From Xylanibacter rodentium (GTDB taxonomy: Bacteria; Bacteroidota; Bacteroidia; Bacteroidales; Bacteroidaceae), in contig NZ_JABKKE010000007.1 in assembly GCF_013166575.1 (NCBI RefSeq), positions 62,001 to 126,000 on the forward strand: a stretch of 64,000 nucleotides of DNA, written 5' to 3'. This document shows, one piece after another, positions 48,501 to 57,371 of the stretch (position 1 is the first letter of the stretch; each line of letters starts with the position of its first letter). The notes below the pieces were generated by a model that saw only the letters and a program-made list of their open reading frames with translations, had not been told where the DNA came from and made no database searches. Made by a program: the position numbers and the translations under genes.

Positions 48501-48719
48501 AGTTTCACCGATGCAGGCAACGGTTTCGACGAGTTCCTCCTTCTTGACTGCCAGCTTATCAATGCCGACATCAATGCCATCGAGAGTATAGTGACCGCCG
48601 AAGGTGACGAGATAACAGGCATATACAGCATTGACGGAGTCAAGCGCACTGAGATGCAGAAGGGCCTCAATATCATACAGTTCCGCGGCGGAAAGACAAA
48701 GAAGGTGATATGCAGATAA
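45594..48719 (+). CDS. Secreted GH98 endo-glycosidase with CBM6-like and repeat modules
   Basis: The 1041-residue protein has a signal peptide (to TASAQ). The GH98 catalytic domain is at ~20-590, with HPMWLIHVDIWNQADPQKII and the acid-rich FAEQFWGFDEPN. A CBM6/35-like module follows (IIEAEDMDYKS, GFIEMG), then a bacterial-repeat module (VTIRDAEHGKVTAST). A further beta domain ends in the C-terminal GIYSIDGVKRTEMQKGLNI, similar to Prevotella-type C-terminal sorting tails. GH98 includes endo-beta-galactosidases and a Bacteroides endo-xylanase acting on decorated xylan; with GH51 and GH43 in the window, xylan-like substrate is inferred. ATG at 45594 is preferred to an in-frame TTG nine bases upstream. 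Confidence 0.88.
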   Translation: MKIRLFKMFMMFAVFTLATVTASAQERRPIDEKHPMWLIHVDIWNQADPQKIIDLIPDDIKPFVCLNLSLSCSYDKEKDVYMRPQNGVRTFKSWATVCQANNMWFTCQPASGGHTHIKDDDLETFEYFHKRYPNFLGWNFAEQFWGFDEPNDKSSSTQLDRLALFAKLIPMAHRYGGFLTISFCGNIWSHGLNPVGMMKRNADLLQACRDYPEAILWLYKYTTSSCFYNNESVTFSPFISGLAKNYGVRYDNCGWNGALDAILGENHGRKYPNAAGIGTVMEQTCVNGGAVWDGPELIWTEDFQNLATSNVNGYTRRNWGRFPGFDKVWIDMFRKITDGTMYIPTRKEVVDRTKIIVVNDMTSGSDEDKYASWGSLYDGLYKQDDPFNTGNGQWMNNYWYLKKTGRYGTIPVAVELYDDLAKTIPVVVKKSEHNKRWPNESKKVEEYNKMYPETSTGDLFVSRHKNQIVAYTPYTYLNEKTTAQGSMALQYNTCESMELTFGQLCSGIIREYAGHIDCYLNNFRSDAPAKVTDIIVIKGATARPSHELKRRASAIASSSETWDETTGTYTLEVSHNGPVDVKITCAGAATDRATDILPAEALTADLPKQPGDYTGELIIEAEDMDYKSIKDCVVLPYYNRPNVRGFAGNGFIEMGTNTAGSLRHATNKLKAGTYDITVRYSSASAAGTLNAMVNGKTYTLQCEQTETNEWKKVTFTADIKTGNNTLTLTNNKGIDMMIDQVTYAPQGTPAEEFLVTIRDAEHGKVTASTVTAAEGTVVTLNVDAETGYALAGWEIVHGNVTIGDDLTFVMPDDNVTLRPFFKDVTSMYKLSFDKVGTGALPEGWRTVQGGDEVHEYPNTYGQGARTFSGFNGYQGRALYWREKNAEYGRQEAYRLALEPGNYQLKYAVAAWKGQPNYRVSILDERGNAIVTSPVHTASPNANGSSTADVSKTVLRELDVKIAVAGNYIISFTDAGNGFDEFLLLDCQLINADINAIESIVTAEGDEITGIYSIDGVKRTEMQKGLNIIQFRGGKTKKVICR

Positions 48720-48724
48720 GCCAA

Positions 48725-48794
48725 CGTTTTCTCGCCATGGCAGAGTGAAACTTGTTTCAACTCTGCCATGGCGAGAAAACGCGGGATGGAATCC
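48725..48794. repeat. Palindromic dispersed repeat, copy 1
   Basis: A stem of 22 bases (48725-48746 with 48760-48781) continues inward as GAAAC-TT-GTTTC with one bulged A. The outer flank reads GCGGGATGGAATCC. Reverse complemented, 58 bases match copy 2 at 52283-52340 with three differences. It is in the spacer after GH98. Confidence 0.9.
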
Positions 48795-48838
48795 AATAAA
48801 AAAATCTGAATCTATATAAAAACCAAAACAAACGACAA

Positions 48839-50887
48839 ATGAAGAAAATCGGTTTCCTTTTATGGGCAGCACTGACAGCAGTTGCAGGCAACGCCCAAAA
48901 TCCCTATCTGCCGCTTTGGGAGCATCTGCCAGACGGCGAACCGCGAGTATTTGAAGATCCCGACCAGCCCGGCAAATACCGCGCTTACATCATCGGCTCG
49001 CACGACATAACCTACTCGGCATATTGCGGCAACGATATCCGTATGTGGTCGGCACCTGTTGAAGACCTCAGCAAGTGGCGCGACGAAGGCCCCATCTTCT
49101 CGTGGTTTGTCGACGGACAGTGGGACACGATGTACGCCCCCGACCTCGTTGAGGTGAAAGACCGCAAGACAGGAAAGAAGACCTACTATCTCTACCCGCA
49201 CTCGCGCGGATGGCGCCGCGTGGCAATGGTGTGCAAAGGCGACCGTCCCGACGGTCCGTTCACACCCGTAAACCTCACTCCAGACGGCCGCCAGTGCCTT
49301 CCAGGCTCGCTCATTGACTTCGACCCGTCGGTATTCGTAGAGAACATCACCGACAAGAAGGACAAGGACTACGACCGCGGATTCCGTGCTTATGTGTTCT
49401 ACGGCTTCCGTCACAGCACCGCCTACGAACTTGACCAGGACAACATGTACGCCGTTCGTCCGGGTACCGAAGTACACGACTATTTCATCCCTGCCAGCGA
49501 ACGTTACGGAGAAGTGCGCGACCCCAAGGGAACGACATATCCTGCACTGTATAAGGACCAGAATCCCGGCGACTTCAATTTCTTCGAGGCATCGTCCATC
49601 CGTCAGGTAGGCAACAAATATGTGATGGTATTCTCGGGCTACAGCGGTCCCGACTACGGTCTCGGCTCAACCAACTCGGCCCTACGCTACGCCTTCGGTG
49701 ACTCTCCGCTCGGCCCGTGGCGCTCCGGCGGTGTATTGGTAGATTCGCGCGGTGTAGTGCCCAACGAGGACGGCACTCACCTCACCACCACCAACGCAGC
49801 CCACAACACCCACGGCTCGCTGCAGGAAATCAACGGCCAGTGGTACGTGTTCTATCACCGTCCGCCCCGCGGCTTCGGCAACGCCCGTCAGGCTATGGTT
49901 GCCCCGGTAAAGATAACATGGGACAAGAAGAAGGTAGCCGACGGCGGTATAGTGCGCATCACTGCTTACGACCCGTATGTGAAGAACAACGAGTGGACGG
50001 CCAAGGCTTCCGACGGCACCGAGTACACCGGTGCTGAGGTTACCAGTGAGGGTTTCCAGATATTCGGTCTGCCGCCATACAGTTACTACTCTGCCGGTCT
50101 GGCATGCTACATGACGGGCAACGAATGGCTTCAGGACAACCACGACGTATGGAACAACGGCATGGATCTTGCCGGCATCAAGAACCGCGGTGTTATCGGA
50201 TTCAAATACTTCGGTTTCGGCGGACTTGACAAAGACACCAAGGGTGTAAAAGCCTTCACCGGCACAAAGAAGAACGACGGCACAACGCTTTGCCTCGACC
50301 TTACTCCCGGCGGCAACGGCGCGTTCAAGATTCATGTGATGCTTGACGGCCCATATGCCAACAGCACATGGAACGGACGTGAAATTGCTGTTGTAGAGGT
50401 TCCGGCCAACGCACGCCGCGAGCGCGTCACAATCAATGTGGCAACGCCCGACGTTGAAGGACTGAAGGGCAAACACGCCATCTATCTCGTGGCCGAAGGG
50501 CCTGAGGTTAAAGAACCGCATCAGGCTCCCACCCACCAGCAACGTGGCCCACGCCAGCCGCAGCGTCCCGTGGGGCTGTTCGACCTACACGGCATCGGTT
50601 TTGCCAAGGACGACGCCCCGTTCACACGCCCCGTCGTTCCCACAGTCGCCATCACTGTCGACGGCCAAAAGCTGAACATTCCCGACACGCCCATCCGCAC
50701 AACCAATGCCAACGGACTGACCGACGCCATCCGCTATCAGGTTTACGGTCCGCTCAAGCAGGGTTCAAAGATTAGCGTAACGGCTTCCGACCCGTCAGTA
50801 AAGAGCGATGTAAGCTCCATCGTAGAGGGCCGCTGCACAGTGAAATGTACATACAACGGTAAGGAGAAGATTTTCCTTATCAACTAA
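48839..50887 (+). CDS. Secreted GH43-like glycosidase with C-terminal beta-sandwich module
   Basis: The 682-residue protein has a signal peptide (ALTAVAGNAQ) and a GH43-type five-bladed propeller (~25-380): PRVFEDPDQPGKYRAYIIGSH, with aspartates in YAPDLVEV and the acidic pair in FFEASSIRQVGNKYVMVFS. A CBM6-like sandwich follows (~390-580) with a Pro/Gln-rich linker (HQQRGPRQPQRP). GH43 enzymes are arabinofuranosidases or xylosidases. It begins 45 bases after repeat copy 1 and probably shares the GH98 transcript, though the hairpin may reduce read-through. Confidence 0.85.
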   Translation: MKKIGFLLWAALTAVAGNAQNPYLPLWEHLPDGEPRVFEDPDQPGKYRAYIIGSHDITYSAYCGNDIRMWSAPVEDLSKWRDEGPIFSWFVDGQWDTMYAPDLVEVKDRKTGKKTYYLYPHSRGWRRVAMVCKGDRPDGPFTPVNLTPDGRQCLPGSLIDFDPSVFVENITDKKDKDYDRGFRAYVFYGFRHSTAYELDQDNMYAVRPGTEVHDYFIPASERYGEVRDPKGTTYPALYKDQNPGDFNFFEASSIRQVGNKYVMVFSGYSGPDYGLGSTNSALRYAFGDSPLGPWRSGGVLVDSRGVVPNEDGTHLTTTNAAHNTHGSLQEINGQWYVFYHRPPRGFGNARQAMVAPVKITWDKKKVADGGIVRITAYDPYVKNNEWTAKASDGTEYTGAEVTSEGFQIFGLPPYSYYSAGLACYMTGNEWLQDNHDVWNNGMDLAGIKNRGVIGFKYFGFGGLDKDTKGVKAFTGTKKNDGTTLCLDLTPGGNGAFKIHVMLDGPYANSTWNGREIAVVEVPANARRERVTINVATPDVEGLKGKHAIYLVAEGPEVKEPHQAPTHQQRGPRQPQRPVGLFDLHGIGFAKDDAPFTRPVVPTVAITVDGQKLNIPDTPIRTTNANGLTDAIRYQVYGPLKQGSKISVTASDPSVKSDVSSIVEGRCTVKCTYNGKEKIFLIN

Positions 50888-50920
50888 AATCCGGCAACCC
50901 ATCGGATATATCAACATGAC

Positions 50921-50976
50921 AACATCCCGTCACAGCGGTTTCCCATTCGAAACAAGCCGTGACGGGATGTTTTTTA
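50921..50976. terminator. Terminator after the GH43-like gene
   Basis: AACATCCCGTCAC at 50921-50933 pairs with GTGACGGGATGTT at 50959-50971, with inner GGTTTC/GAAAC and a T run. Confidence 0.85.
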
Positions 50977-50999
50977 TATCAGTAGTTGACATATTTCAA

Positions 51000-52046
51000 T
51001 CACTCCTCCATCCCGTGTTGTTCCAAAAAGAAACGTTTTTGCTGTTCTATCACTCGGGCCAATTCTTCTTCCGTCGGCATATATGCCATATATTTGGCAG
51101 CAAAAAGCTGCTCGTTTCCATGCAGTACCGAGTATTTCGCAATCGTATCATCTGTATCGGTACAGAGCAGTACGCCAATGGTCGGGTTGTCTTCTTCCTC
51201 TTTCATCAAATCGTCATACATGCGTACATACATATCCAATTGTCCAATGTCCTGATGGGTCAGCTTATGGGTCTTAAGTTCAAAGATGACGAATCGTTTC
51301 ATCTTAAAATTATAGAACACCAAATCAATATAGAAATCCGTTGTATCGGTAACTATATGCTGTTGCCTTTCCACAAAAGCAAATCCGCGTCCAAGCTCCA
51401 TAATGAATTTTTCAAGATTATCAATCAAAGCCTGCTCCAACTCAGATTCGGAAAACTTCGTATCCTGTTGGAATCCCATAAACTCAGCAACCATTGGATT
51501 CTTTATATATTCCAAAGGGTCGATGTGTTCGGGCTGAGGCATGGGCAAGGTACGGTTTCCCAATTGTTTTGCAAGTCGTCGTTCGTAATATTGGGTTGAA
51601 ATATTTCTTTCAAGCTCCTTGAAACTCCACATATTTTCCGCTGCGGCTTTCATATACCATTCCCTCGCCTGAATATTACTGACCGATAAAAGACGACGTA
51701 TATGCGACCACGAAAGATTTTGCACATGCGTGTGCAAAATTTCCAGATTATTGAATTCTAAATAGAATTTACGGTAATATGCAAGATTCCGTTTCCCATA
51801 TCCCGAACCGTATTCTACAGAGAGTCTATAGGCAAGAGCCGGAATGAGTTTTGACCCGTAGGCGGCTCTGCTTTCTCCCTGCTGCTCTTCTTCTACGATT
51901 CGGCGACCAACATTCCAATAAGTCATAATGGCGGCTTGTCCTGCTGCTGCGTATGCTTGTCTCCGACCTTGTTCTATGATGTTCCGAATGTCATCAAAGA
52001 GTTTATCGGTTGTTATATTAAGATGTTGTAGTTTATTCTTTTCCAT
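51000..52046 (-). CDS. YhcG/DUF1016-family PD-(D/E)XK nuclease-like protein
   Basis: The 348-residue protein has the DUF1016 layout. An N-terminal helical domain (GRRQAYAAAGQAAIMTYWNVGRRIVEEEQ, KLIPALAYRLS) precedes a C-terminal PD-(D/E)XK core: TDFYIDLVFYNFKMKRFVIFELKTHKL has the Asp, the Glu and the Lys of the nuclease site. Members are linked to defence islands and restriction-modification loci, but here no other defence gene is next to it. It is AT-richer than its neighbours, probably acquired. Intact; function in this host unknown. Confidence 0.88.
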   Translation of the reverse strand: MEKNKLQHLNITTDKLFDDIRNIIEQGRRQAYAAAGQAAIMTYWNVGRRIVEEEQQGESRAAYGSKLIPALAYRLSVEYGSGYGKRNLAYYRKFYLEFNNLEILHTHVQNLSWSHIRRLLSVSNIQAREWYMKAAAENMWSFKELERNISTQYYERRLAKQLGNRTLPMPQPEHIDPLEYIKNPMVAEFMGFQQDTKFSESELEQALIDNLEKFIMELGRGFAFVERQQHIVTDTTDFYIDLVFYNFKMKRFVIFELKTHKLTHQDIGQLDMYVRMYDDLMKEEEDNPTIGVLLCTDTDDTIAKYSVLHGNEQLFAAKYMAYMPTEEELARVIEQQKRFFLEQHGMEE

Positions 52047-52122
52047 AACCTAAAACTTTGAAAGCATTTACAAGTTCCGTTTTGTTGTAATCCCATCTTT
52101 TCTTCAGCGCATCAAATAATTG

Positions 52123-52130
52123 CAAAAGTA
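52123..52130 (-). promoter_or_regulatory. -7 element of the YhcG gene
   Basis: Reverse strand TACTTTTG, about 75 bases before the start. Confidence 0.55.
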
Positions 52131-52271
52131 CAAAAAAATCCGTGATATATCATTTAACTGTCATGGATTTTATTTTGATTTATAGTTGCATACCTCTGTT
52201 TTGTCTTTGTCTTGGTTTTGGTATTCAGTGACATTTCAACCTCTTTTCTCGGTTATTCCAAAGATTTATAG

Positions 52272-52279
52272 TAATTTTG
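52272..52279 (+). promoter_or_regulatory. -7 element of the lipoprotein-helicase operon
   Basis: TAATTTTGC fits the consensus. The predicted start site near 52285 puts repeat copy 2 at the very 5' end of the mRNA. Confidence 0.6.
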
Positions 52280-52282
52280 CCG

Positions 52283-52341
52283 TTGGATTCCATCCCGCGT
52301 TTTCTCGCCATGGCAGAGCAGAAACAAGTTTCGCTCTGCCC
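52283..52341. repeat. Palindromic dispersed repeat, copy 2 (in the 5' leader)
   Basis: This copy matches the reverse complement of 48739-48796 over 58 bases with three differences. Its inner hairpin GGCAGAGC / GCTCTGCC is intact, but its outer right arm is decayed. Confidence 0.88.
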
Positions 52342-52417
52342 ATTTGGTTTAACGAAAACGTTCGTAGCGTTACCCATATTCTATACCTAAGAACCATCAA
52401 CCGTAAACAAAACGATT

Positions 52418-53293
52418 ATGCAAGCAAAAACAATATTAAGAATACTGATGCTGCTGATATGCGTAGGCAGCATGGCTGGCTGCGACGACGACGAGGCACT
52501 GAGCCCGATAACGCTCGAATATGAAAATCATAACGTGATATTCGACAACGACGGGCGCACGTACCGGCTCACACCGTTCAGCAACGAGACTACACCTCTC
52601 TATATAAAGGGTGGCGACGGGCAATATAAGGTGACCAACAGCAACGAGAACGTGGTACACATAAACTTTGACGGCAGAAAAATCAGTCTGCAGGCAAAGG
52701 ATTTGGGCGACGCGCTGGTAAGGATAGACGACGCATCGGGCAACTCGTACGCACTGTCGGTTGTGGTAAGGTACAACGAATGGACATACACAATAGCAGA
52801 CAGAACGACTATAATAAAAGGCAACGAACTGACCGTCGGCGACAAGGCGGAACTGGAGAAAAAGATTGCAGCCGGCAACAACGAAAAGGGATATCTGTTT
52901 ACATACAAGAACGCCACGAACAGCACCGGCTCAGTACGAATATACGACGAGGACGGCAGAGAACGGGAATACGATTTCAGCAGTGAGCAAGTAAGCCTGC
53001 CCGAGGATGGCGCCATCGAAATATCAAACGGATACAAGCTGCGCGAATATTATAAGGTGGCGATAATGCGGGAAAGCATCAACGAGACGATATATGTGAC
53101 AAAAGATTTCTTCCCTTTGATAGATACACGGTACAATAATTATGCCAGGCCGATGTACTGCTTCGTGAAAGATCTTACAGAGCAATATAAAGCCGATTAT
53201 CCGAAGGCGGAATCCATATATCTGGTATATGAAACAGTGGCAAAAGCCAACATGACACGAACAACTGGCAGCAGTACGCAAAACGACAACTGA
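52418..53293 (+). CDS. Lipoprotein of unknown function
   Basis: The 291-residue protein has a lipoprotein signal (LLICVGSMAGCDDDE, acylated Cys ~22). The next ~90 residues resemble a Bacteroidetes beta-sandwich of the BACON-like kind (VTNSNENVVHINFDGRKISLQAKDLGDALVRIDDASG). Beyond this I see only a mixed alpha/beta region. It ends exactly at the helicase start: the final base of its stop (TGA) is the first of the helicase ATG. No family was recognised. Confidence 0.7.
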   Translation: MQAKTILRILMLLICVGSMAGCDDDEALSPITLEYENHNVIFDNDGRTYRLTPFSNETTPLYIKGGDGQYKVTNSNENVVHINFDGRKISLQAKDLGDALVRIDDASGNSYALSVVVRYNEWTYTIADRTTIIKGNELTVGDKAELEKKIAAGNNEKGYLFTYKNATNSTGSVRIYDEDGREREYDFSSEQVSLPEDGAIEISNGYKLREYYKVAIMRESINETIYVTKDFFPLIDTRYNNYARPMYCFVKDLTEQYKADYPKAESIYLVYETVAKANMTRTTGSSTQNDN

Positions 53294-55017
53294 TGGAACT
53301 TGACATCGACAACAAGGAATGGCAGGACGCCCTGCAAATAATCAACCACACCCGCCACTCGCTCTTCCTTACGGGAAAGGCCGGCACGGGCAAGTCGACA
53401 TTCCTGCGATACGTATCGGCCAACACAAAGAAGAAGCATGTGGTGCTGGCCCCCACCGGTATAGCCGCCATAAACGCCGGCGGAAGCACACTGCACAGTT
53501 TCTTCCGTCTGCCGTTTCACCCGCTGCTGCCCACTGACAGCAAATACACCCCGCGCAATATCCGCAGCACACTGAAATACAGCGGTGAACACTGCAAACT
53601 GCTGCGCGAGATAGAGCTGATAATCATAGACGAGATAAGCATGGTAAGGGCCGACATCATCGACTTCATCGACAAGGTGCTGCGCATATACTGCCGCAAC
53701 ATGCGCGAACCTTTCGGAGGAAAACAGATGCTGTTTGTCGGGGACATCTTCCAGCTTGAGCCGGTAGTGAAAGAAGACGACCGCCGTCTGCTCCAGCCAT
53801 TCTACACGTCGGCCTATTTCTTCGCGGCGCAAGTATTCCGACAGACACAGCCGGTATGTATAGAATTGCGCAAAGTGTACCGACAGACCGACAGTGCATT
53901 CATAGGCATGCTCGACCGCATACGCGACAACTCCGCCACTCAGACCGACCTACGGGCACTGAACTCGCGTCTCGGTGCCACTCTCACAACAAACGACAAC
54001 GACCTCATAATAACTCTCGCATCGCGCCGCAGCACAGTAGACTATATCAACAAACGAGGTCTGGACGGACTGCCGGGCAATGCCGTCACCTTCACGGGAG
54101 AGATAAAAGGCGAGTTTCCGGCATCGTCGCTCCCCACCCCCATCGAGCTCCATTTGAAGCCCGGAGCCCAAGTGATATTCATAAAGAACGACAAGGACAA
54201 GCGATGGGTCAACGGCACCCTCGGAGTGGTGAGCGGCATTGATGAGGACGAAGGCCTTGTCAGCGTGGTGACGGAAGACGGCAACGAGTACGACGTGGAA
54301 CGCGGAATATGGGAGAACATGCGCTACACGTTCAACGAAAAGGAACAGAAGGTGGAAGAAGAACAACTCGGAGTATACATACAGTTTCCAATACAGTTGG
54401 CATGGGCCATCACCGTGCACAAAAGCCAGGGACTGACATTCCGCAAAGTGAACATCGACTTCACCGGAGGTGCCTTTGCCGGAGGCCAGACATACGTGGC
54501 TCTGAGCCGCTGCACATCACTCGAAGGCATCAGTCTGAAAAACACAATCCGCCCGTCGGACATCTTCGTCAAGACCGACGTTGTGAATTTTGCACGCCGG
54601 TACAACAACCGCGGAGCCATAGACCGTGCTCTCAGCGGAAGCAAGGCCGACCGCGAATACCACGATGCCGTCTCGGCTTTCGACCGTCAGGACTTCGATT
54701 CTTTCATCGACAGTTTCTTCAAGGCCATACACAGCCGATACGACATCGAGACCCCATCGGCCAAACGCCTGATACGTCGCAAGCTGGGAATAATAAACAC
54801 GCTGAAAGCCGAAAAAGACCGGCTGGAGGAAGAGTTACGAGCCAAAGATGCTTTCCTGAAAGAATTGGCTGCCGAATACACCCTGCTGGGCAAGGAATGC
54901 GAACAGGAAAACATGCACGAAGCCGCAATACGCAACTACGACAAAGCCGTGAGGCTGTACCCCGATGCATATGATGCGATAAGACGCATGGAAAAACTGA
55001 AAAAAAGAAAAGACTGA
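53293..55017 (+). CDS. Pif1-like superfamily 1B helicase with C-terminal TPR-like tail
   Basis: The 574-residue protein has Walker A FLTGKAGTGKSTFLRYV, motif II (LIIIDEISMVRAD) and a motif III region FVGDIFQLEPV. Near residue 390 there is AITVHKSQGLTF and AGGQTYVALSRCTSLEGI, matching Pif1/RecD-type motifs V-VI. The SH3-like insertion and the core fit Pif1-like helicases that unwind DNA 5'-3'. The C-terminus has a coiled coil (DRLEEELRAKDAFLKEL) and one TPR-like repeat (NMHEAAIRNYDKAVRLYPDAYDAI), a rarer addition. It shares one base with the lipoprotein gene upstream. Confidence 0.9.
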   Translation: MELDIDNKEWQDALQIINHTRHSLFLTGKAGTGKSTFLRYVSANTKKKHVVLAPTGIAAINAGGSTLHSFFRLPFHPLLPTDSKYTPRNIRSTLKYSGEHCKLLREIELIIIDEISMVRADIIDFIDKVLRIYCRNMREPFGGKQMLFVGDIFQLEPVVKEDDRRLLQPFYTSAYFFAAQVFRQTQPVCIELRKVYRQTDSAFIGMLDRIRDNSATQTDLRALNSRLGATLTTNDNDLIITLASRRSTVDYINKRGLDGLPGNAVTFTGEIKGEFPASSLPTPIELHLKPGAQVIFIKNDKDKRWVNGTLGVVSGIDEDEGLVSVVTEDGNEYDVERGIWENMRYTFNEKEQKVEEEQLGVYIQFPIQLAWAITVHKSQGLTFRKVNIDFTGGAFAGGQTYVALSRCTSLEGISLKNTIRPSDIFVKTDVVNFARRYNNRGAIDRALSGSKADREYHDAVSAFDRQDFDSFIDSFFKAIHSRYDIETPSAKRLIRRKLGIINTLKAEKDRLEEELRAKDAFLKELAAEYTLLGKECEQENMHEAAIRNYDKAVRLYPDAYDAIRRMEKLKKRKD

Positions 55018-55162
55018 AGAATTGCATATGTACAGATTATTCTGAAAAAAACGCATTTTGTTTTCCTCAAAATAGAAAGACAAAAAGGTCCTCTCCGCCT
55101 TATTGACACATGTTTTTTACCCCGCCGATCTGCCGCGAGGGCCTCCCGGCACTCCCGTAAAG

Positions 55163-55218
55163 GCCGTTTCGCACTGCAACGAGGCCCGTTTCGCATTGCA
55201 ATAAGGGCCTTATTGCAA
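55163..55218. repeat. 22-bp tandem repeat, third sequence family, with palindromic end
   Basis: Two 22-base units start at 55163 and 55185 (GCCGTTTCGCACTGCAACGA and CCCGTTTCGCATTGCAATAA, each plus 2 bases). The second unit runs into an inverted half, so 55196-55206 and 55208-55218 form a perfect 11+1+11 palindrome. Confidence 0.85.
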
Positions 55219-55265
55219 CCCAATATGCCCCTCTCTGCTTTCTTGACAAAACCGCTTCTTCATAA

Positions 55266-55339
55266 AGCGCTGATTATCAGCGCTTCCCTTTTGGGACAAA
55301 AATCGCGATTTTCGGGCCATCGGTCGAAAATCACGATTT
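55266..55339. repeat. Two adjacent inverted repeats
   Basis: AGCGCTGA at 55266-55273 pairs with 55277-55284. A 15-base pair (55300-55314 with 55325-55339, one mismatch) lies just after it. Confidence 0.75.
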
Positions 55340-55545
55340 GGATATCGCTTAACATACGTTAAAGTAAATATTTTTAAAAGCAAATTCCCCGCGACTTTCC
55401 TGACCGATAATGACACATCGTACAACTGCATAACAGCAGCTGACACCCATTCATGATACAATGCCACAAATATAGTATTGCATCCGCGAAATCCCCGCAA
55501 CAATTCATTATCACGATTTTATTCGTTTATTAGAATGATTTTGAG

Positions 55546-55553
55546 TAACTTTG
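55546..55553 (+). promoter_or_regulatory. -7 element of the ABC-F gene
   Basis: TAACTTTGC matches TAnnTTTG and lies about 34 bases before the ATG. Confidence 0.65.
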
Positions 55554-55565
55554 CAGCCGCAATAA

Positions 55566-57206
<1,641 letters not shown>

Positions 57207-57214
57207 CTCAGTTT

Positions 57215-57305
57215 AGAGTTCAGAGAAAAGAGTGAAGAGGTATGATTACTCCATGTGACGAATCCTGAAAGTAATCATACCTCTTCGCTCAACACCATGA
57301 ACTCT
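57215..57305. repeat. Long imperfect inverted repeat between the ABC-F gene and grpE
   Basis: Inner arms 57234-57250 and 57270-57286 are perfectly complementary over 17 bases. Outer AGAGTTCA (57215-57222) and TGAACTCT (57298-57305) also pair in register, with an unpaired bubble between. It may terminate the ABC-F transcript or be a MITE-like remnant. Confidence 0.8.
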
Positions 57306-57320
57306 TCACTAATTCATTCA

Positions 57321-57337
57321 TTGGCACATTTTTTGCT
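57321..57337 (+). promoter_or_regulatory. Sigma-54-type promoter before grpE
   Basis: TTGGCACA-TTTT-TTGCT matches the TGGCACR-N4-TTGCW consensus, with the GG (57323-57324) exactly 10 bases from the GC (57335-57336). Start site would be near 57348, 24 bases before the ATG. No clear TAnnTTTG element is visible here. Confidence 0.55.
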
Positions 57338-57371
57338 ACATATCTATTCGTAACCCATAAACAACGGAATA

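Larger units (their letters stand above)
52047..52417. other. Intergenic region between the YhcG gene and the lipoprotein
   Basis: The 371-base spacer holds a reverse -7 element TACTTTTG (52123-52130) for the YhcG gene and a forward TAATTTTG (52272-52279). Palindromic repeat copy 2 (52283-52341) follows the forward element. Bases 52140-52260 show nothing recognisable. Confidence 0.6.

Noticed and set aside
45594..48719. Blood-group endo-galactosidase assignment for the GH98 gene
   Set aside because: Sequence alone does not set the substrate; GH98 has several activities and the neighbours point to plant polymer use.
57207..57371. CIRCE/HrcA heat-shock operator before grpE
   Set aside because: No TTAGCACTC-N9-GAGTGCTAA-like palindrome was seen in this spacer; the inverted repeat there is unrelated.
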